Shown here piece by piece: positions 10,725 through 22,615 of a DNA stretch of 39,660 nt (the stretch's first letter is position 1; each line of letters begins with the position of its first letter). The stretch spans positions 125,548 to 165,207 of the forward strand of contig NW_003153752.1 of NCBI RefSeq assembly GCF_000003605.2, read 5' to 3'. The position numbers and the translations under genes were made by a program. This DNA comes from Saccoglossus kowalevskii. Lineage: Eukaryota > Hemichordata > Enteropneusta > Harrimaniidae. The notes beneath the pieces are model-generated. The model was not told the DNA's origin, did not search any database, and saw only the letters and a program-made list of their open reading frames with translations.

Positions 10725-11513
10725 ATACCACTCGGGTTCACGATCAGAAAACTGTCGATTTCTCTTGCAAAAGACTTCAAAATTACACAAAATCATATCG
10801 ACTGAAATCGGTGTATATTCAAAAAACTATAAAATCATACCTCGTTTCCGGGTCACAGCTAATAGTCATGAAAAACTAGAGAAAGTGGACGCACATTACA
10901 ACTGCGTCATAACTATTTAATCTTCGCTGGAGACCTTCAACCCCAGAGGGCGCTATGCACCAGAAGGTAAAACAGCACTTAAACGGCGCCAAAGCGCAAA
11001 ACAAATAGACATCACTCCGAAGGAGTTACACCAATACAGCGTGCTTCAAAGGCAGGGCAAACTCTACTCAAATTTATAGTGTTGAGTATACAATCTGCTC
11101 TTTAAATCCACTCCAGAAACACTCTGATGCGAAGCACTATACTATCGCCTAGGCAGAGAAATATGTTGGCTTACCTTGTGACTGCAATCAGAGTTAATGA
11201 GAGTTGCCTGGGTTAGACAAGTCGTTAACCACTCGCTTCTGAGCGGTATATGGACCCCTGTAATCAGTTCATCGTTAATGATTAATGTGATATAATTATG
11301 TCATAGTGCTAGCACTACTCGAAAGTACCCACGTTACTTCATCTCAAGGCCACTTTGATGCGTTTTGCGTCGGTAACATCTAACTGGCGGGTTCTTTGTG
11401 GTTGACATCGCACTATGCGATTGGTGCATTCGTCGACAGTGAAGTGAGACATTCATTAGATCAAGTTATTATTTAGTCACTCCACTATATACCAAGCTAT
11501 GATTTAGTATATC

Positions 11514-13550
11514 CATTATAGATGAAGCTTTCATTTAGTATAACCCATTGAAGACCAAGCAATAATTTGGTAGACCCGACTAGGAACCAAGTATAATAAT
11601 CCATTGTATTTCTTTTAATATCGTCTTTTCTCTGATAGTCATCGCATTTTAATTCCATCACTTCTAAAGTAATGGAACTAAAAAATAAATTTCCAACCCG
11701 ATATTATTCAAACGTTCTATGAATCTGAATCAGCATAGTATTTGCGTTGTTTTATATACATCTAGACGTACGAAGAAGAGCATGCATTTCCACTTCTATC
11801 AGGGATTTTCAAAGAAAGAGATCAGTTATGAGCCAATTGAGTATTTATGCCATCCAACTCTGTAGTCACAGACCATGAACATTTTCATTACGGTGGGATG
11901 AAATCGAATGTTGAATGTTACTGTGAACCGGCAAAGATAAAGAGTTGCACCGTGGGCAAGATGTCATACATGGCAACTCAAATAAATTGTCGTTAAAACT
12001 CGGACAATTAACAGTTCCTCGGTTCACTTCAGTGGGTACGCAATTGATTCAAACACATTCAAAACAAGGGATTTTCATTCTGTCGGTTGATTCTTGTAAA
12101 TGCCAGCTCGTAACATTGGCGTGGCCATGCATAGACTGCGTAACAGTATGGCTGCCTTAGTTGAACTCTGATAGACGAGTGGTAGGTTCAAAGTCATTTC
12201 AATACAAAACTACATGTGTCGCACAAGCCATGAAAAGGAATCAATCTACATCAAAATACCAATAAAACTTTCTAATATGACTCATCCCACATAGTCTTTG
12301 CCGTGCATTGAGATATATGTAGGGGCGCAAATGTGTTAAATGTATACACTAATCACTACAGCTACAGGTTTGGGCTTACCAAACCAACACATGGCAGTTT
12401 GCCGGGGTATGGTCTGGTGTTAATCTTGACAGTCAGGTATGTTTGTTCTTGTCAGAAGACTTTGCTTTAAACTACACCAAACAAGATATTTTGTTAACAG
12501 TTAAAATATGTGTGAGACAATCTCAATGTTATATGAGACGCTTGGGTGTAGCATTTACTCTACCTATTAATTAGTTAGTTTGCTGCTAATATTTCCAGTT
12601 TAAATACAGCTTTTATAAGGTGTATCTGATATTTGATATTCACTTCTATGTTATTTAGTAACATGCTATTTGTGGCTCAATAACACCTAAGTGTGATGTA
12701 GATTTTCCATCTAGATATGTAACATAGGTTCAAACAAATGATTACAGGCATAAGTATGGAGCAAACCTCAAACGAAGACTTTGCTCAAATTGAGGTTGTT
12801 CTCAATCGTCTATACCAGTCTATATTCAGACATGCGTCTTTACATTGAGGTGACTAAATCCATACAACTGGTCCGATTGTGGGTTTAACGAGATGAGTGA
12901 GAGCATTAAGGTGTAACGCATACTGTCTGTAATACATTTATTTATGGTACATACACAAATACCCATAATAAGGATACTTTGGGTTGAAACGCATATTTTA
13001 TTTCCCGATCCATGTACTGATTATATATACATGACAACTTCGCGTGTAACATATGGTCATGGCCGACATAGCCGGGGCGTGTACTCACGTCGAAAGGAGC
13101 AAACAAATATATGGGTGTATTACCATATGGTATACACTTGCATTTGATTACGTATGATATGCAAAACACCTTCTATCCAGTATTGTGATCACCGTGAATA
13201 AATATAAAAACCAATTGGTTTGACAAACATTAATTGCCTTTGACAAAATCAATTGCACTTGACAGAAACAATGTCACATTGTTTATAATACATAATCAAA
13301 GTTAAATTTCATTTGTATAACAACTATAGACTATGTGTATGGCTGATTTTATTTTAAGGGATATGCTAAAATACTAGTAGAAGCTTACAGGGATCAATGA
13401 GAAATATATTTAGCATACCATGTACAGTGAGAATGCAACGTTAAGATGCTGTAAAATTGTTTTAAAAAGTTCAGTAATTGAATTGGTTGACATATGTAAA
13501 CGTTTAAAACGTGGTAATAAGTATGCCTGGTTGGAGCTAGTCTACTGTAG
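11514..13550. other. Non-coding stretch with one exon-like candidate
   Basis: Apart from the exon-like segment at 12368-12436 I see no supported gene. Open frames around 11945 and 12942-13169 are short and without motifs. Confidence 0.4.
12368..12436 (+). other. Exon-like 69-nt segment, unknown product
   Basis: An AG acceptor (CTACAG, ending 12367) and a consensus donor (CAG|GTATGT at 12437) bracket 69 nt, open in phase 0 for 23 codons. The product reads VWAYQTNTWQF then AGVWSGVNLDSQ. The polypyrimidine tract is weak, and a 23-codon open frame can arise by chance. No neighbouring exon joins it in phase. Confidence 0.2.
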
Positions 13551-13564
13551 CCAATTTGAAACAA

Positions 13565-13585
13565 ACACACACACACACATACATA
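13565..13585 (+). repeat. (AC)n microsatellite
   Basis: A short run of CA dinucleotides followed by CATACATA. Confidence 0.85.
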
Positions 13586-14242
13586 AAAACGTGTTACTCA
13601 GGACAGCACAAAAAATAACATAAACAGGTCGATCCTCCGCCGCATTTCCACACCAGTATTTATACACTTGCTACCTTTCACAACAAGTTTTGAACTCCAT
13701 TGGGTAAAACTAAGTCTAAAGTTTTATTTAATTATTATGTAATGGTTCGAATAAATAAACCGGTTTTGTGTATTAGGTTACACAACGAAGTGTAGCCGGT
13801 TTAGCCAGCCAATCATGTCCAGGTATTTATCGGATTTTATATGTATATTACCCACTCATACATTTAGTTTCTGTCAACTGACTCTGGCTCATTTACAAAC
13901 TTGGAAAACATCACAACTCAACATGTACATGCATTGAGAGGAATACTTTATTTTTGTTTCCGTGGAAACCACTACTTCTTATAACAAGAACAACTGGAAA
14001 GTTTATTTGCAGTGAGGACAAGAACAATGCACGTGACCAACAGCTTTACGTCTTCTCCGACCGGACACAACTATCCCAAATCTGCCAGTCTGGCAAGTGG
14101 GAAGATTTTACTCTTTTTGTCAACCATGGGAGTCTAACTCATATTCATCCACGACACACTAAACATTTTTTCACAAGAAAGGAGATACCGGATCCGCACT
14201 GCGACAGAAAATATTCAGTAAATGTGTCACTTTGTTTACAAA

Positions 14243-14843
14243 GGACTGATTTACGAGCATTGTGTAAAACATCAGTGTACTTTGTCGGTGTACCAAATAC
14301 GCGAAGAATGTTGAATTACTGTGTTTCGAGACGGACATGATATATAGATCAACATGTCAGTCACAAACCTAGTTGGCTGTTTACAACCACTTAATTATAG
14401 AATTCTGACGACTATATCTCGTTGACAAATATTATACGTGTGTGTATTTTTTGTGTGTGAAGACTGTGATTACGATCGCATGTCATTAGTATACGTAATT
14501 TGGATAAAGTACCTAAACCGCCCGCTGCACATGATACAAAGAAAGGGCGGGTGATATTTTTGGCTCACATCCCATTTGCCGATTGGTTGGTTTCACAGCT
14601 AATGAGCCACCTCAACTACAAAGTTAAAAGTACTGATTTACGAAAATTTTGTGAATTCTCATGGAAAACCCCTGCATGGCGGCATCATCAATGTGCCGTG
14701 TCGGTACATCATATACCCAACCACTGTTGAATTGCTGTGTTTTGAAACAGGCATGATATACGGATCAATATGTCATTCAGAAACCTAATTAACTAATTAA
14801 TGGAATTATGACGACTATTACGCGTTAACTAATATTATCTAGA
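14243..14843 (+). repeat. Diverged ~390-bp tandem duplication
   Basis: The block 14243-14437 matches 14632-14843 through the phrases ACTGATTTACGA, GTTGAATTGCTGTGTTT-like, CATGATATA, GATCAA.ATGTCA and GACGACTAT. It produces two similar short open frames (ending near 14340 and 14730). These look like by-products because they keep no common protein motif. Confidence 0.55.
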
Positions 14844-14849
14844 TTTGAG

Positions 14850-15740
14850 ACGAACGTCAGTTTAGAATTTCGTTCTGGTGAACTATATATTATCCATGTG
14901 CTATCATGTGTATGTAGTATTATGCATCGTCAGTGTGTTTGTGCGTTTTTCTTTAAACAAAATGTTCGGTGACCAATGTGCAGAGAGATTTTGATTTATT
15001 CATTTATAATTATAAAGGATTACTCGGAAGATGTAGTATTGTAGTATGTCACAGTCATAGACTATTTCAATCAGTCCATTATTTGGCAATAGATACTTTT
15101 TACATGAAAATATTAGATATGCAGGTGATATGCAAGCTAGTCTGCGAGGAATGATGTACGTAGTGTGTCAAGAAATGCCCAGTCCGGATATAGTTCGCCC
15201 ACATTTACATACTTCTCTAAAGCATTTTTCCGATACGATTTATACGTCTTTTTTGTATTGTTCGCTCTTTTACTGAGGAAATGACTTCAAATATACCGTC
15301 GCTGCCTTTGATGTTTTTTTCCAATATTACGTGTTACTAGAATCATTGCAAACAAGATCCAATCTGGGATGCTGCAAAACTAAATCATTTAGGTATATAC
15401 ATTTATTTATATATAAGGTCGAATCAGTATGAGACCACTTATTTTATTGCAATCATAGTATAATATTGAATATATAATATTGCAATAAATGTCAAATTTC
15501 GGCCAATGGGAATCAAACTTACATAGTTTTCTTCATTTTGATGATTAAACAAATTATCACTGAATAAGTAAGTAATTTTATTGAAACTGCTGTGGTCGGT
15601 AATCCCTGTTTGGAAGCTTGCAAAGCGTGATGGTCAATTGACTAAACGCTTAATATATCCATATCACAGTCAGTAGTGTCTCTATGTATTACTTAGCTTC
15701 CTCTTTTTAGTCCGCGTTGAAAAGAAAGTATAGTTTCTTA
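14850..15740. other. Non-coding, nothing recognised
   Basis: AT-rich DNA without a supported feature. Confidence 0.45.
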
Positions 15741-15744
15741 TTTC

Positions 15745-16030
15745 CAGTTTCCGTCCGTCTCGTTTCCTTTACATCTCTAACATGTTCACAGACATTCCAC
15801 AGCAGATATCAATGAAACTTAGCAGGTTGAAGAACAAGTCACTGTTGAATATGCACATACTTTCTTTTCCAGATCTGAAAATCCTAAGTGGGTCTTTTTC
15901 ACGATTTTCATCATAAATTACCTCTCCCAGCAACAACTGAGCATGCCCAGAATAAATAATTAGGTTAGATGGTAATGCTAGGGTTTTCAGTGATATCATG
16001 ACCTTGATCTGAATCAGTGACATAAATGGA
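15745..16030 (+). repeat. Probable fragment of a tandem-block interspersed repeat
   Basis: It begins TTTCCGTCCGTCTCGTTTCC and continues with ATCAATGAAACTTAGCAGG. This parallels, at lower identity, the GTCCGTCC...CCGATT...GAGACTTGT order in the element at 4278-5080. I infer a related non-autonomous element core. No terminal hairpin is visible. Confidence 0.3.
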
Positions 16031-19000
16031 CCACAATCTGGTTTTTGTTTGGTTTTATGAAAAATTAACGCTGAAATCTTGAAAAAAAGTGGTCAGAAAT
16101 GTTGCTGTCCATTATATCTTTAAGCTGTAAAAATTGCATTTCATTATGAAGGACCATCACTGAAATACCTGGTCACAAAGTTGAAGATCAGTGAAAACAC
16201 TTTGCAGTTACTTTTTATAAATCTTGGCCAGGTACATTGACACATGTGGTAGATATAGCTTCAGTTTTCAGAGGCTAGTGAATAAATGGGTCATACCATT
16301 ACGAATCTGAGTGGAAACTGTAGAGGGGGTCAGGGTTATATTTTGATGGGAATTATAGTGGTGATACTGAAACAACCCCAGGTCCTGATAATATACAAAG
16401 ACCGGAATTAACAAAGAAGTCAAGTTGTAAACATTAATGTTTACTCAGGTTTATGAATGCACTTGTGTCCTCTGAGATTTTGGACAATGGTGACTGGAAG
16501 TTTTCAGTTATCAGTACAATACTAGATTAAGGGAAATCACTTCATGATGAGTTGTACCCACATATAGTACATATTAATTCACCTGTTTGCATATGTTCCA
16601 TGTATTATTTTAAAATGAGTATTATATAATTAAATGACGGGGACTGTGACATTCATGTCTTGTTCAATTTATTTTCTAATTTGAAAATATATTTCATCAC
16701 ATCTTGTAGGACACAGCCTCGTTCCATATGTGTATGTGCGATATTCCTCCTACGCTGCTCAGGTTTCTGCTAAAAGCGGACAAAAAATCGCGACATGTTC
16801 AACAAGGCCAAGAAGAGGATTGATGCACACCAAAGTTCAATGATCGGTTTCATCTCAACGTGACCGTTGATCGATAGATATTACCATTATTTCCATTCCG
16901 CCTGTTTGAGAAGACTGATACTGTAAGGTTGTGACATCCCCATTCCCAATGAGAGACCTGGGCATACTGGCCACCAGTTGACGTCAATCATGGGAGTAGG
17001 TCAATGGTGTGTTTGTTGGTGACTGCTGTTATCACAACTCGGCAAGACAGGAGTTTCGTCATATATCCTTTACAAAAGACATACTAGGAGGATTCAATTC
17101 TAGCTATGTAAAGGTTAAAGTTTCTGTAATGAAGTTGCTATCAAATAACCAATCCTTCAAATAAAAGTTTCCATAGAGTGACACGTATATTATATAATCG
17201 TGGTTACTGTCTGCGTAATTTACGTAATTTCTTTTGTGCAAATTAACAAAGGGCCAATTATCAGATCAGAATATACGACCCGGATGTACATGATGCACCT
17301 AATATAATGCAGTAACTGCAAGCTGCTTTGCTGACTGGACAAGTTACGTGTAAAACGTAAAGTTGTAAAACATGCATATATATATCACAGACGTTTGTCT
17401 TTTGCTTCTGTCTCATCGTCACTTATATTGAACATTTCATTTACCAATGGGGGTTGAAGATAATATTATAAAACTTGGAACAAAGCAACAAGGCTAAAGT
17501 GTATGAAATGATTATTTCTTTTGTTTTACAATTGCTCTCGAAATGTATTACATTGTAATATGTTTAAATCTGTTTAAATGTAGCAATCTTGTTATGCAAT
17601 ACTTCAAAAATGAATCTGACTTTTTTGAAGAAATGTAAAAAAAGTATAATGACTAATAAGAATATAAATATAATGTATATATTTTCCTTCAATGTTTGTA
17701 CAGTTCACCACAAAAATTGAATATTCTTCACAGTAAGTGCGGGGGGGCAAAGAATTGCCAGTTGTGATATATGCATGTGTTATGTATGTCTTAAAGAGGG
17801 CACTATTTGTCGGAAATAGAATTTTACGGTGATTACGGTTATTTTTTATTTAGGCAATACTGTGACACTTACCCTGTGTGCCATTACCGCCGCACTGATA
17901 ATATCACAGGGAGAAGCAAAAATATCAGAAATAACATGCATATTTCGTCAATAAAAAGATAATTTCATCATCAAATCGCACACAGGCTGTGTTCATAGAA
18001 CTAGGCGTTCGGAATGCAATGCTGTATGATGCGTAACTCGTATAATAAAGAGACAACGGAGAATGTACAGAATAAAAGGATTCCCCTCCTATATATGGTT
18101 TTAAAAATAGCAAAAATAAACAGACAAAATAAAAAATGTAGGTAGTGCCTGACCAATCGGATTACACCCATAGGTGTATACATTGTTTAGCGTGCAGCAC
18201 CATTGCACGGGAAGTCCTATGGTGCAATGGCTTTAAATTTCTAAACCGATACTACGTTGTTTACTCTTGTTTATTTTTGAATATTAATTACACAGGGATT
18301 ATACGTTCTGTTCTAGATTTGAGTGTCTCTTTATTATTACATTGTTCACACGCCATTGTAACGCCGCCATAAATTTGACATCGGTGTTATTTTCATCACG
18401 AAAACAGTTTTCAACGGTGTGGAAAATATGGCGGATTTACATATGCGTAAACTGTCTGACCAGAGCCTGCACTCGGACGGGAACTCTTAATACTGAACAC
18501 ACATAGTGGCATGAACAGTGACATAAAGGCAGTATATCATTCTATTTGTGTAAATTCGATAACAATCAAATAAAAAATGAGCTCGTAACTTTTATTACTA
18601 AAGAGTATATCTCGTTGATCCGTTGTATTTTGATACCCTTTGCTTTGAACGATGCATAATATTTGATAATTTTGCTTCAGACGGGTCCACGCTATTGACA
18701 TCCTGGCTTCCACTGGTAATTTATGTTTGACCGAGTAGATGAATATCATTTATATACTGTCGAGCTATAGTCTTAGACTATAAAAGTGGAAAAGGGCATA
18801 ACAGGGCATAACAGAACACCACAGGAAAAAGGCACAACAGACACACGTCGCTTAATATGGCCCTATTCAAAATACAAACATGACTACATATGGCGTGCTA
18901 CATAGGTCTAGTATATACTCAACGAAATACGGTACGCAATCCCATGTGCTAATACAATCATTTTATCAATAGTATACGCTTTATTCTTGACATTTTCACT

Positions 19001-19800
19001 TCTTCATGGAACAGTACTTAAATCAATTAATACTTTATTTAATGCATGACGGTTTGGCGTTTTTTCAGTTATGATTGTTGTTGCCAAAGTATTAACTAGA
19101 CCTGGTGGTGCATACTTGTGAAGATTGTGATATCAATGCGAGTATGTACTCCATTAGGAAGCATATATATAACAGCAACCAACATTATATGTGTAACATG
19201 GAATAACGCATGAGGCTTTATGCTAAGGTCACTAACAGACCAAATCAATATGCATAACTCATGTATTCATATTGAACACAGGGACACACGTGTCGTTTAT
19301 GGACAGTTGTTCTCATAACGATGGCACCGTGATAGCATCCAGTTTGTACGTAACTTGTATTCAATAGAAAGCATGTTCACCCAAAAACAAAATGAATTTC
19401 GTGTTACTAGGGATATGTTAGGTACATTATTTCGTTTATGCATTCTTGAAAAACACATTGAAACCCGGCGATTTTGTTTTCACCCAATACATTACAACTA
19501 CGGCTACAATTCACATTATTTCACCTGAGGTTGAACTTTTTTGGCAATTGCAATAGCAAAACAAACTGAGTATACACTGTATCTTATTGTGCAACTTCTC
19601 ATCAAATTATGAATTATGAACAAATTATGAATTATGAAATTATTTGCTTGACGTTTGTAGGTTCTGACATCATTTCCGGGCTGTAAGCTAACTCAGACAT
19701 GTGATCAAATATGAGTAAACCTAATTTACACAGCCAACAATACACGTTCGAAATATAGCTTGTCAGGATGAAAATTTCATAGACTTTCTCTATGGACCCG
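16031..19800. other. Non-coding stretch, a few weak signals
   Basis: Two small tandem repeats are present: GGGCATAACA twice near 18793-18812, and AAATTATGAATTATGAAC-like near 19604-19640. A slightly less AT-rich patch at 16708-16870 has several overlapping open frames after an AG, but none carries a motif I recognise. No gene supported. Confidence 0.4.
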
Positions 19801-19802
19801 TT

Positions 19803-20165
19803 ATTAGATTGTTGAAACTCTACTACATTCTCTTAAATAGGCAAATCAACACGTTGTTCATAGCGCGCCCATCTTTTAACATTCGCTGCCATATCGGGGA
19901 GCCCTGGTTTTTAGACACAATTTACAATCTGACAAATATGACAAATTCGTCGATTTCTACGATACTCATTAATCGTTGTCATAATAGAATCATTGGTATT
20001 TATAAATGGTTATACTACGGTAATTTGGTAACATATCACCGACTCGGTCTAATTTGTCAAACACAATAGGAATGATAATTTGCCTGTATCCTGTATGATG
20101 TTTACATTGCTCTCCCATGCAGCTATGCAGTCGTGTTCCACATATATAAGGTATGTAAAATGATT
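19803..20165 (+). repeat. Diverged outlying copy of the 25-27 kb tandem unit
   Basis: In order it carries ATTAGATTG(T/C)TGAAA, AATGGTTATACT, ACATTGCTCT and GTTCCACAT.ATAAGGTATG. The same phrases occur in the same order in the array at 24.9-27.3 kb. It is more diverged than the array copies and is separated from them by the LINE region. Confidence 0.6.
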
Positions 20166-21343
20166 ATTAATTGAGTACTTTTATACATTTTTCATAATAT
20201 GAAAGAGAGAATATTGCCGAATATTATGTTATATTAATGACATACTTGATTGTGCGAGTGTCCCAACTACTCACGTTGGCCTAGCTCTCAATACTTTAGA
20301 CAAAAAGAAAGCAACTGAAAGTGACTTTCTGCCAGCCAGAGTTTTTAAAGATTGTGCTAGGGAATTAGCATTTTTGATTATTTTTCTAATTCATTTGTCT
20401 TTAGTACGTTTTTTTTTTTTTGACCATGTGGAAGAAAGAAAATAAGAATGGTGAAAAAAAACTTGTTGTAACTTACCGGCTCTTTTGCTTTTTAGTCATC
20501 AGTGGTAAAATGTTTGAAAGATGTGTTTTGAATTATGTATTTAGGGCAAAATATGATCAATTTATTTTCAGCACGGTATGTTAGTCTATTATTGGATTTT
20601 TTACTTCATAAACCCGTCTGTGTCGATACAATCTCAATATCCAAAAACACTTGAAGGACACCAAATTTATCAGAAGTAACTGTTACTAAAATACCATTAC
20701 AAAAACTAAAGACCGACACAACAGTTATGGACTCGCAACTAGTGATCACTTTATTCAGACCAAACACCAATGACAAATTCGCTTAAGCTTCAATATTCAC
20801 AACGTATACTTTGCTTGCTTGTTAATTCCGCTAACGGGTTAAACCTAGTTGCATTGACTCCTGTGATGCCGGTCATACTGACCGCCACACTAGTCGCTGG
20901 TCTGAAAAGACCAACAAACTAAAACATGTAATCCAAAGTGCATTCACTAATAAAAACCCTGAAGAGGTTTTAGTTTTACTCCTAGAGTAAAACTTGGAAG
21001 CTCCGATGAGACGTGTATGTTCATTTGCATACATACATTTGAATCCATTATTTTCGAGTGATAAAGAAATCAGTGAATAATCACTGTTTAAATACAATAA
21101 CAGGTCATATATAGGTAAGTATAAATCATAACCCAATATAATAAGTGATACAGAATAGCGATAAAAAGTACAGGAAAGTATAAAATATAATATGTTCGAA
21201 TATATATGATGCAAATTAATTACAGATGATATTGTAACGAACTATAAAGTAATGGTACAGGTAGGTATAAAACAATATCGAATACTAAAATAATAATAAA
21301 ATCAAAGTGTTCATTTTATTATAAAAATAGTTCAATTTAATAT
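20166..21343. other. Unassigned; possibly LINE 3' untranslated region
   Basis: No coding motif is recognised. The part adjoining 21344 lies downstream of the LINE coding end on the minus strand, so some of it may be the LINE 3' UTR. I could not find a poly-A tail or target duplication to end the element. A T12 run lies near 20410. Confidence 0.35.
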
Positions 21344-22582
21344 TTACATAATGTAATCTGAATGGACGAGATCTTCGCCGATGACCGATGATACTGCGTC
21401 GTTGATGCACCACTGTTGGATGAAGGCTGCCATAGTACCAGTCAACTTGTGGTAGTTGTATTCATCCCGCAGTCTTGATTTCGATCGTGCTTTGAAGCAA
21501 TGGGTGACATCAGTACCAGGTAAGTTCTTCATTTTCTTTATCCGGGTAATGTATATTGAAGCTTTTGCCGATGTGATGATGAACACCAGCAATTTGTGAA
21601 GCACTGATAGTTTCCTTCTAGGTGGCCCAAGTAAGTAATGGGACAATGGGATAGACCCAATGTCTACGATTATTCAGATTGTGAATAATTTTATTAAAAA
21701 TTACAAACAACTTGAACGAGTCCAGCCTGGTGCACTCTATGAATACGTGCATCATGTCATCTTTTTCATGGAGTAAGCGCCATGAAGAAGACGCCAGTAG
21801 AGGTCGCCATCCTTTTTTGTGAGTGGATGTAGGTAACAATCCTTAAAATTCGGTTTGTGAGTATCAATTGAGAGCAAGTCACACCACACAGTGCCTGGCT
21901 GTGTGGCGTCCTTTGAGAGTTTGTAGTAAATGTACAGTAAGTTGTAAATGCTACCTTTCTTTAGCGTATACAAGGGACAATTAAGTAAAATAGCATTATC
22001 ATCATCTTTATACAATAATTCGAGTGAATATCTTGGATAATATTTGTGAAATCTATAGTGCTTTCATTATTTACAATATCTTTCATACTTGTAGGGATAG
22101 CATTATGAACAATATCCAGAGCGATTCCTGGTAGGCGTGCTGAGTATACACTAATTCTAACCATTCTTCATCGGTCAATAAATCGCCTATCCTTGTCACA
22201 CCGGATTCAATAAAATGAGTAAGTTTGAGAGGTGTCTGTCTTAAAGGATGTAAAATGAGTTTATTATAAAATAACGGCTCCAGACAAACGCTGTGGTAAG
22301 TACAAAAGTACGCACAAAAATAATGCTAGACCAAATTTTTAACAAGCTACAATAATAACTGGGAACATTAAAATCACTCCTCGAAAAATCAATAATAAAC
22401 AACTGTTTATTATAATTCAGATTATGAAATTGTCTTAAAAAGTAATCGGCGAAAAAGAAGCACGGATGACTTGAGTTAAAATAAAAAATACCGTTGTATG
22501 CATTGTACGCGGTATGAAGCAATACGGTTTGGCAAGTGCGCCATACACCAATTTGACAGGAATCCAATGTCTTCCCATCCAA
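21344..22582 (-). pseudogene. LINE ORF2 C-terminal region, fragmented
   Basis: Overlapping frames supply NYNKQLFIIDF and FNVPSYYCSLLKIWSSI (about 22440-22330), GDLYWRLLHGAYSMKK (about 21790) and MMHVFIECTRLD (about 21740). The last stretch begins HYLLGPPRRKLSVLHKLLV and ends at a stop at 21344. The wording matches the region after the reverse transcriptase in L1/Tx1 elements. At least three frames are needed to follow it. Confidence 0.75.
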
Positions 22583-22615
22583 AAGAAGTCAACACACATT
22601 TTTGAATGGTATTAA

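Larger units (their letters stand above)
9783..11030. mobile_element. LTR-type insertion (TG...CA, 5-bp target duplication)
   Basis: The inserted DNA begins TGTGTTATAT and ends GGAGTTACA, so it has TG/CA termini. It is flanked by the 5-bp direct repeat CCAAT (9778-9782 and 11031-11035). The related uninterrupted copy near 5310-5320 shows how the site reads without it. TG...CA ends with a 4-6 bp target duplication are the signature of integrase-inserted LTR elements. No gag/pol reading frame is visible. It may be a solo LTR, or a small non-autonomous element damaged or mis-assembled around the internal N gap. Confidence 0.6.
9725..11513. repeat. Composite dispersed repeat, copy split by an insertion
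   Basis: The left part (9725-9782) and right part (11031-11513) together align with 5258-5825. The alignment is broken at the point corresponding to about 5316, inside the SINE body. Its right end carries a short degenerate tandem of ACCAAGCTATGATTTAGTA-like units at 11490-11590. Confidence 0.75.

Noticed and set aside
13954-14340. A 128-codon open frame, the longest in the first 20 kb
   Set aside because: It begins at TTG, shows no recognisable domain and ends in a diverged tandem duplication whose partner reads differently. I found no splice or conservation support.
16708-16870. Coding-like patch with frames reading AAQVSAKSGQK and FNKAKKRIDAHQ
   Set aside because: Three overlapping frames are partly open, none long, and none matches a family I recognise. 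Not enough to call an exon.
18428-18490. ATGGCGGAT start reading MADLHMRKLSDQSLHSDGNS then stop
   Set aside because: The start context looks like a metazoan first exon, but the frame is 20 codons long. The only donor inside it (GTAAAC after six codons) has no matching downstream exon that I could find.
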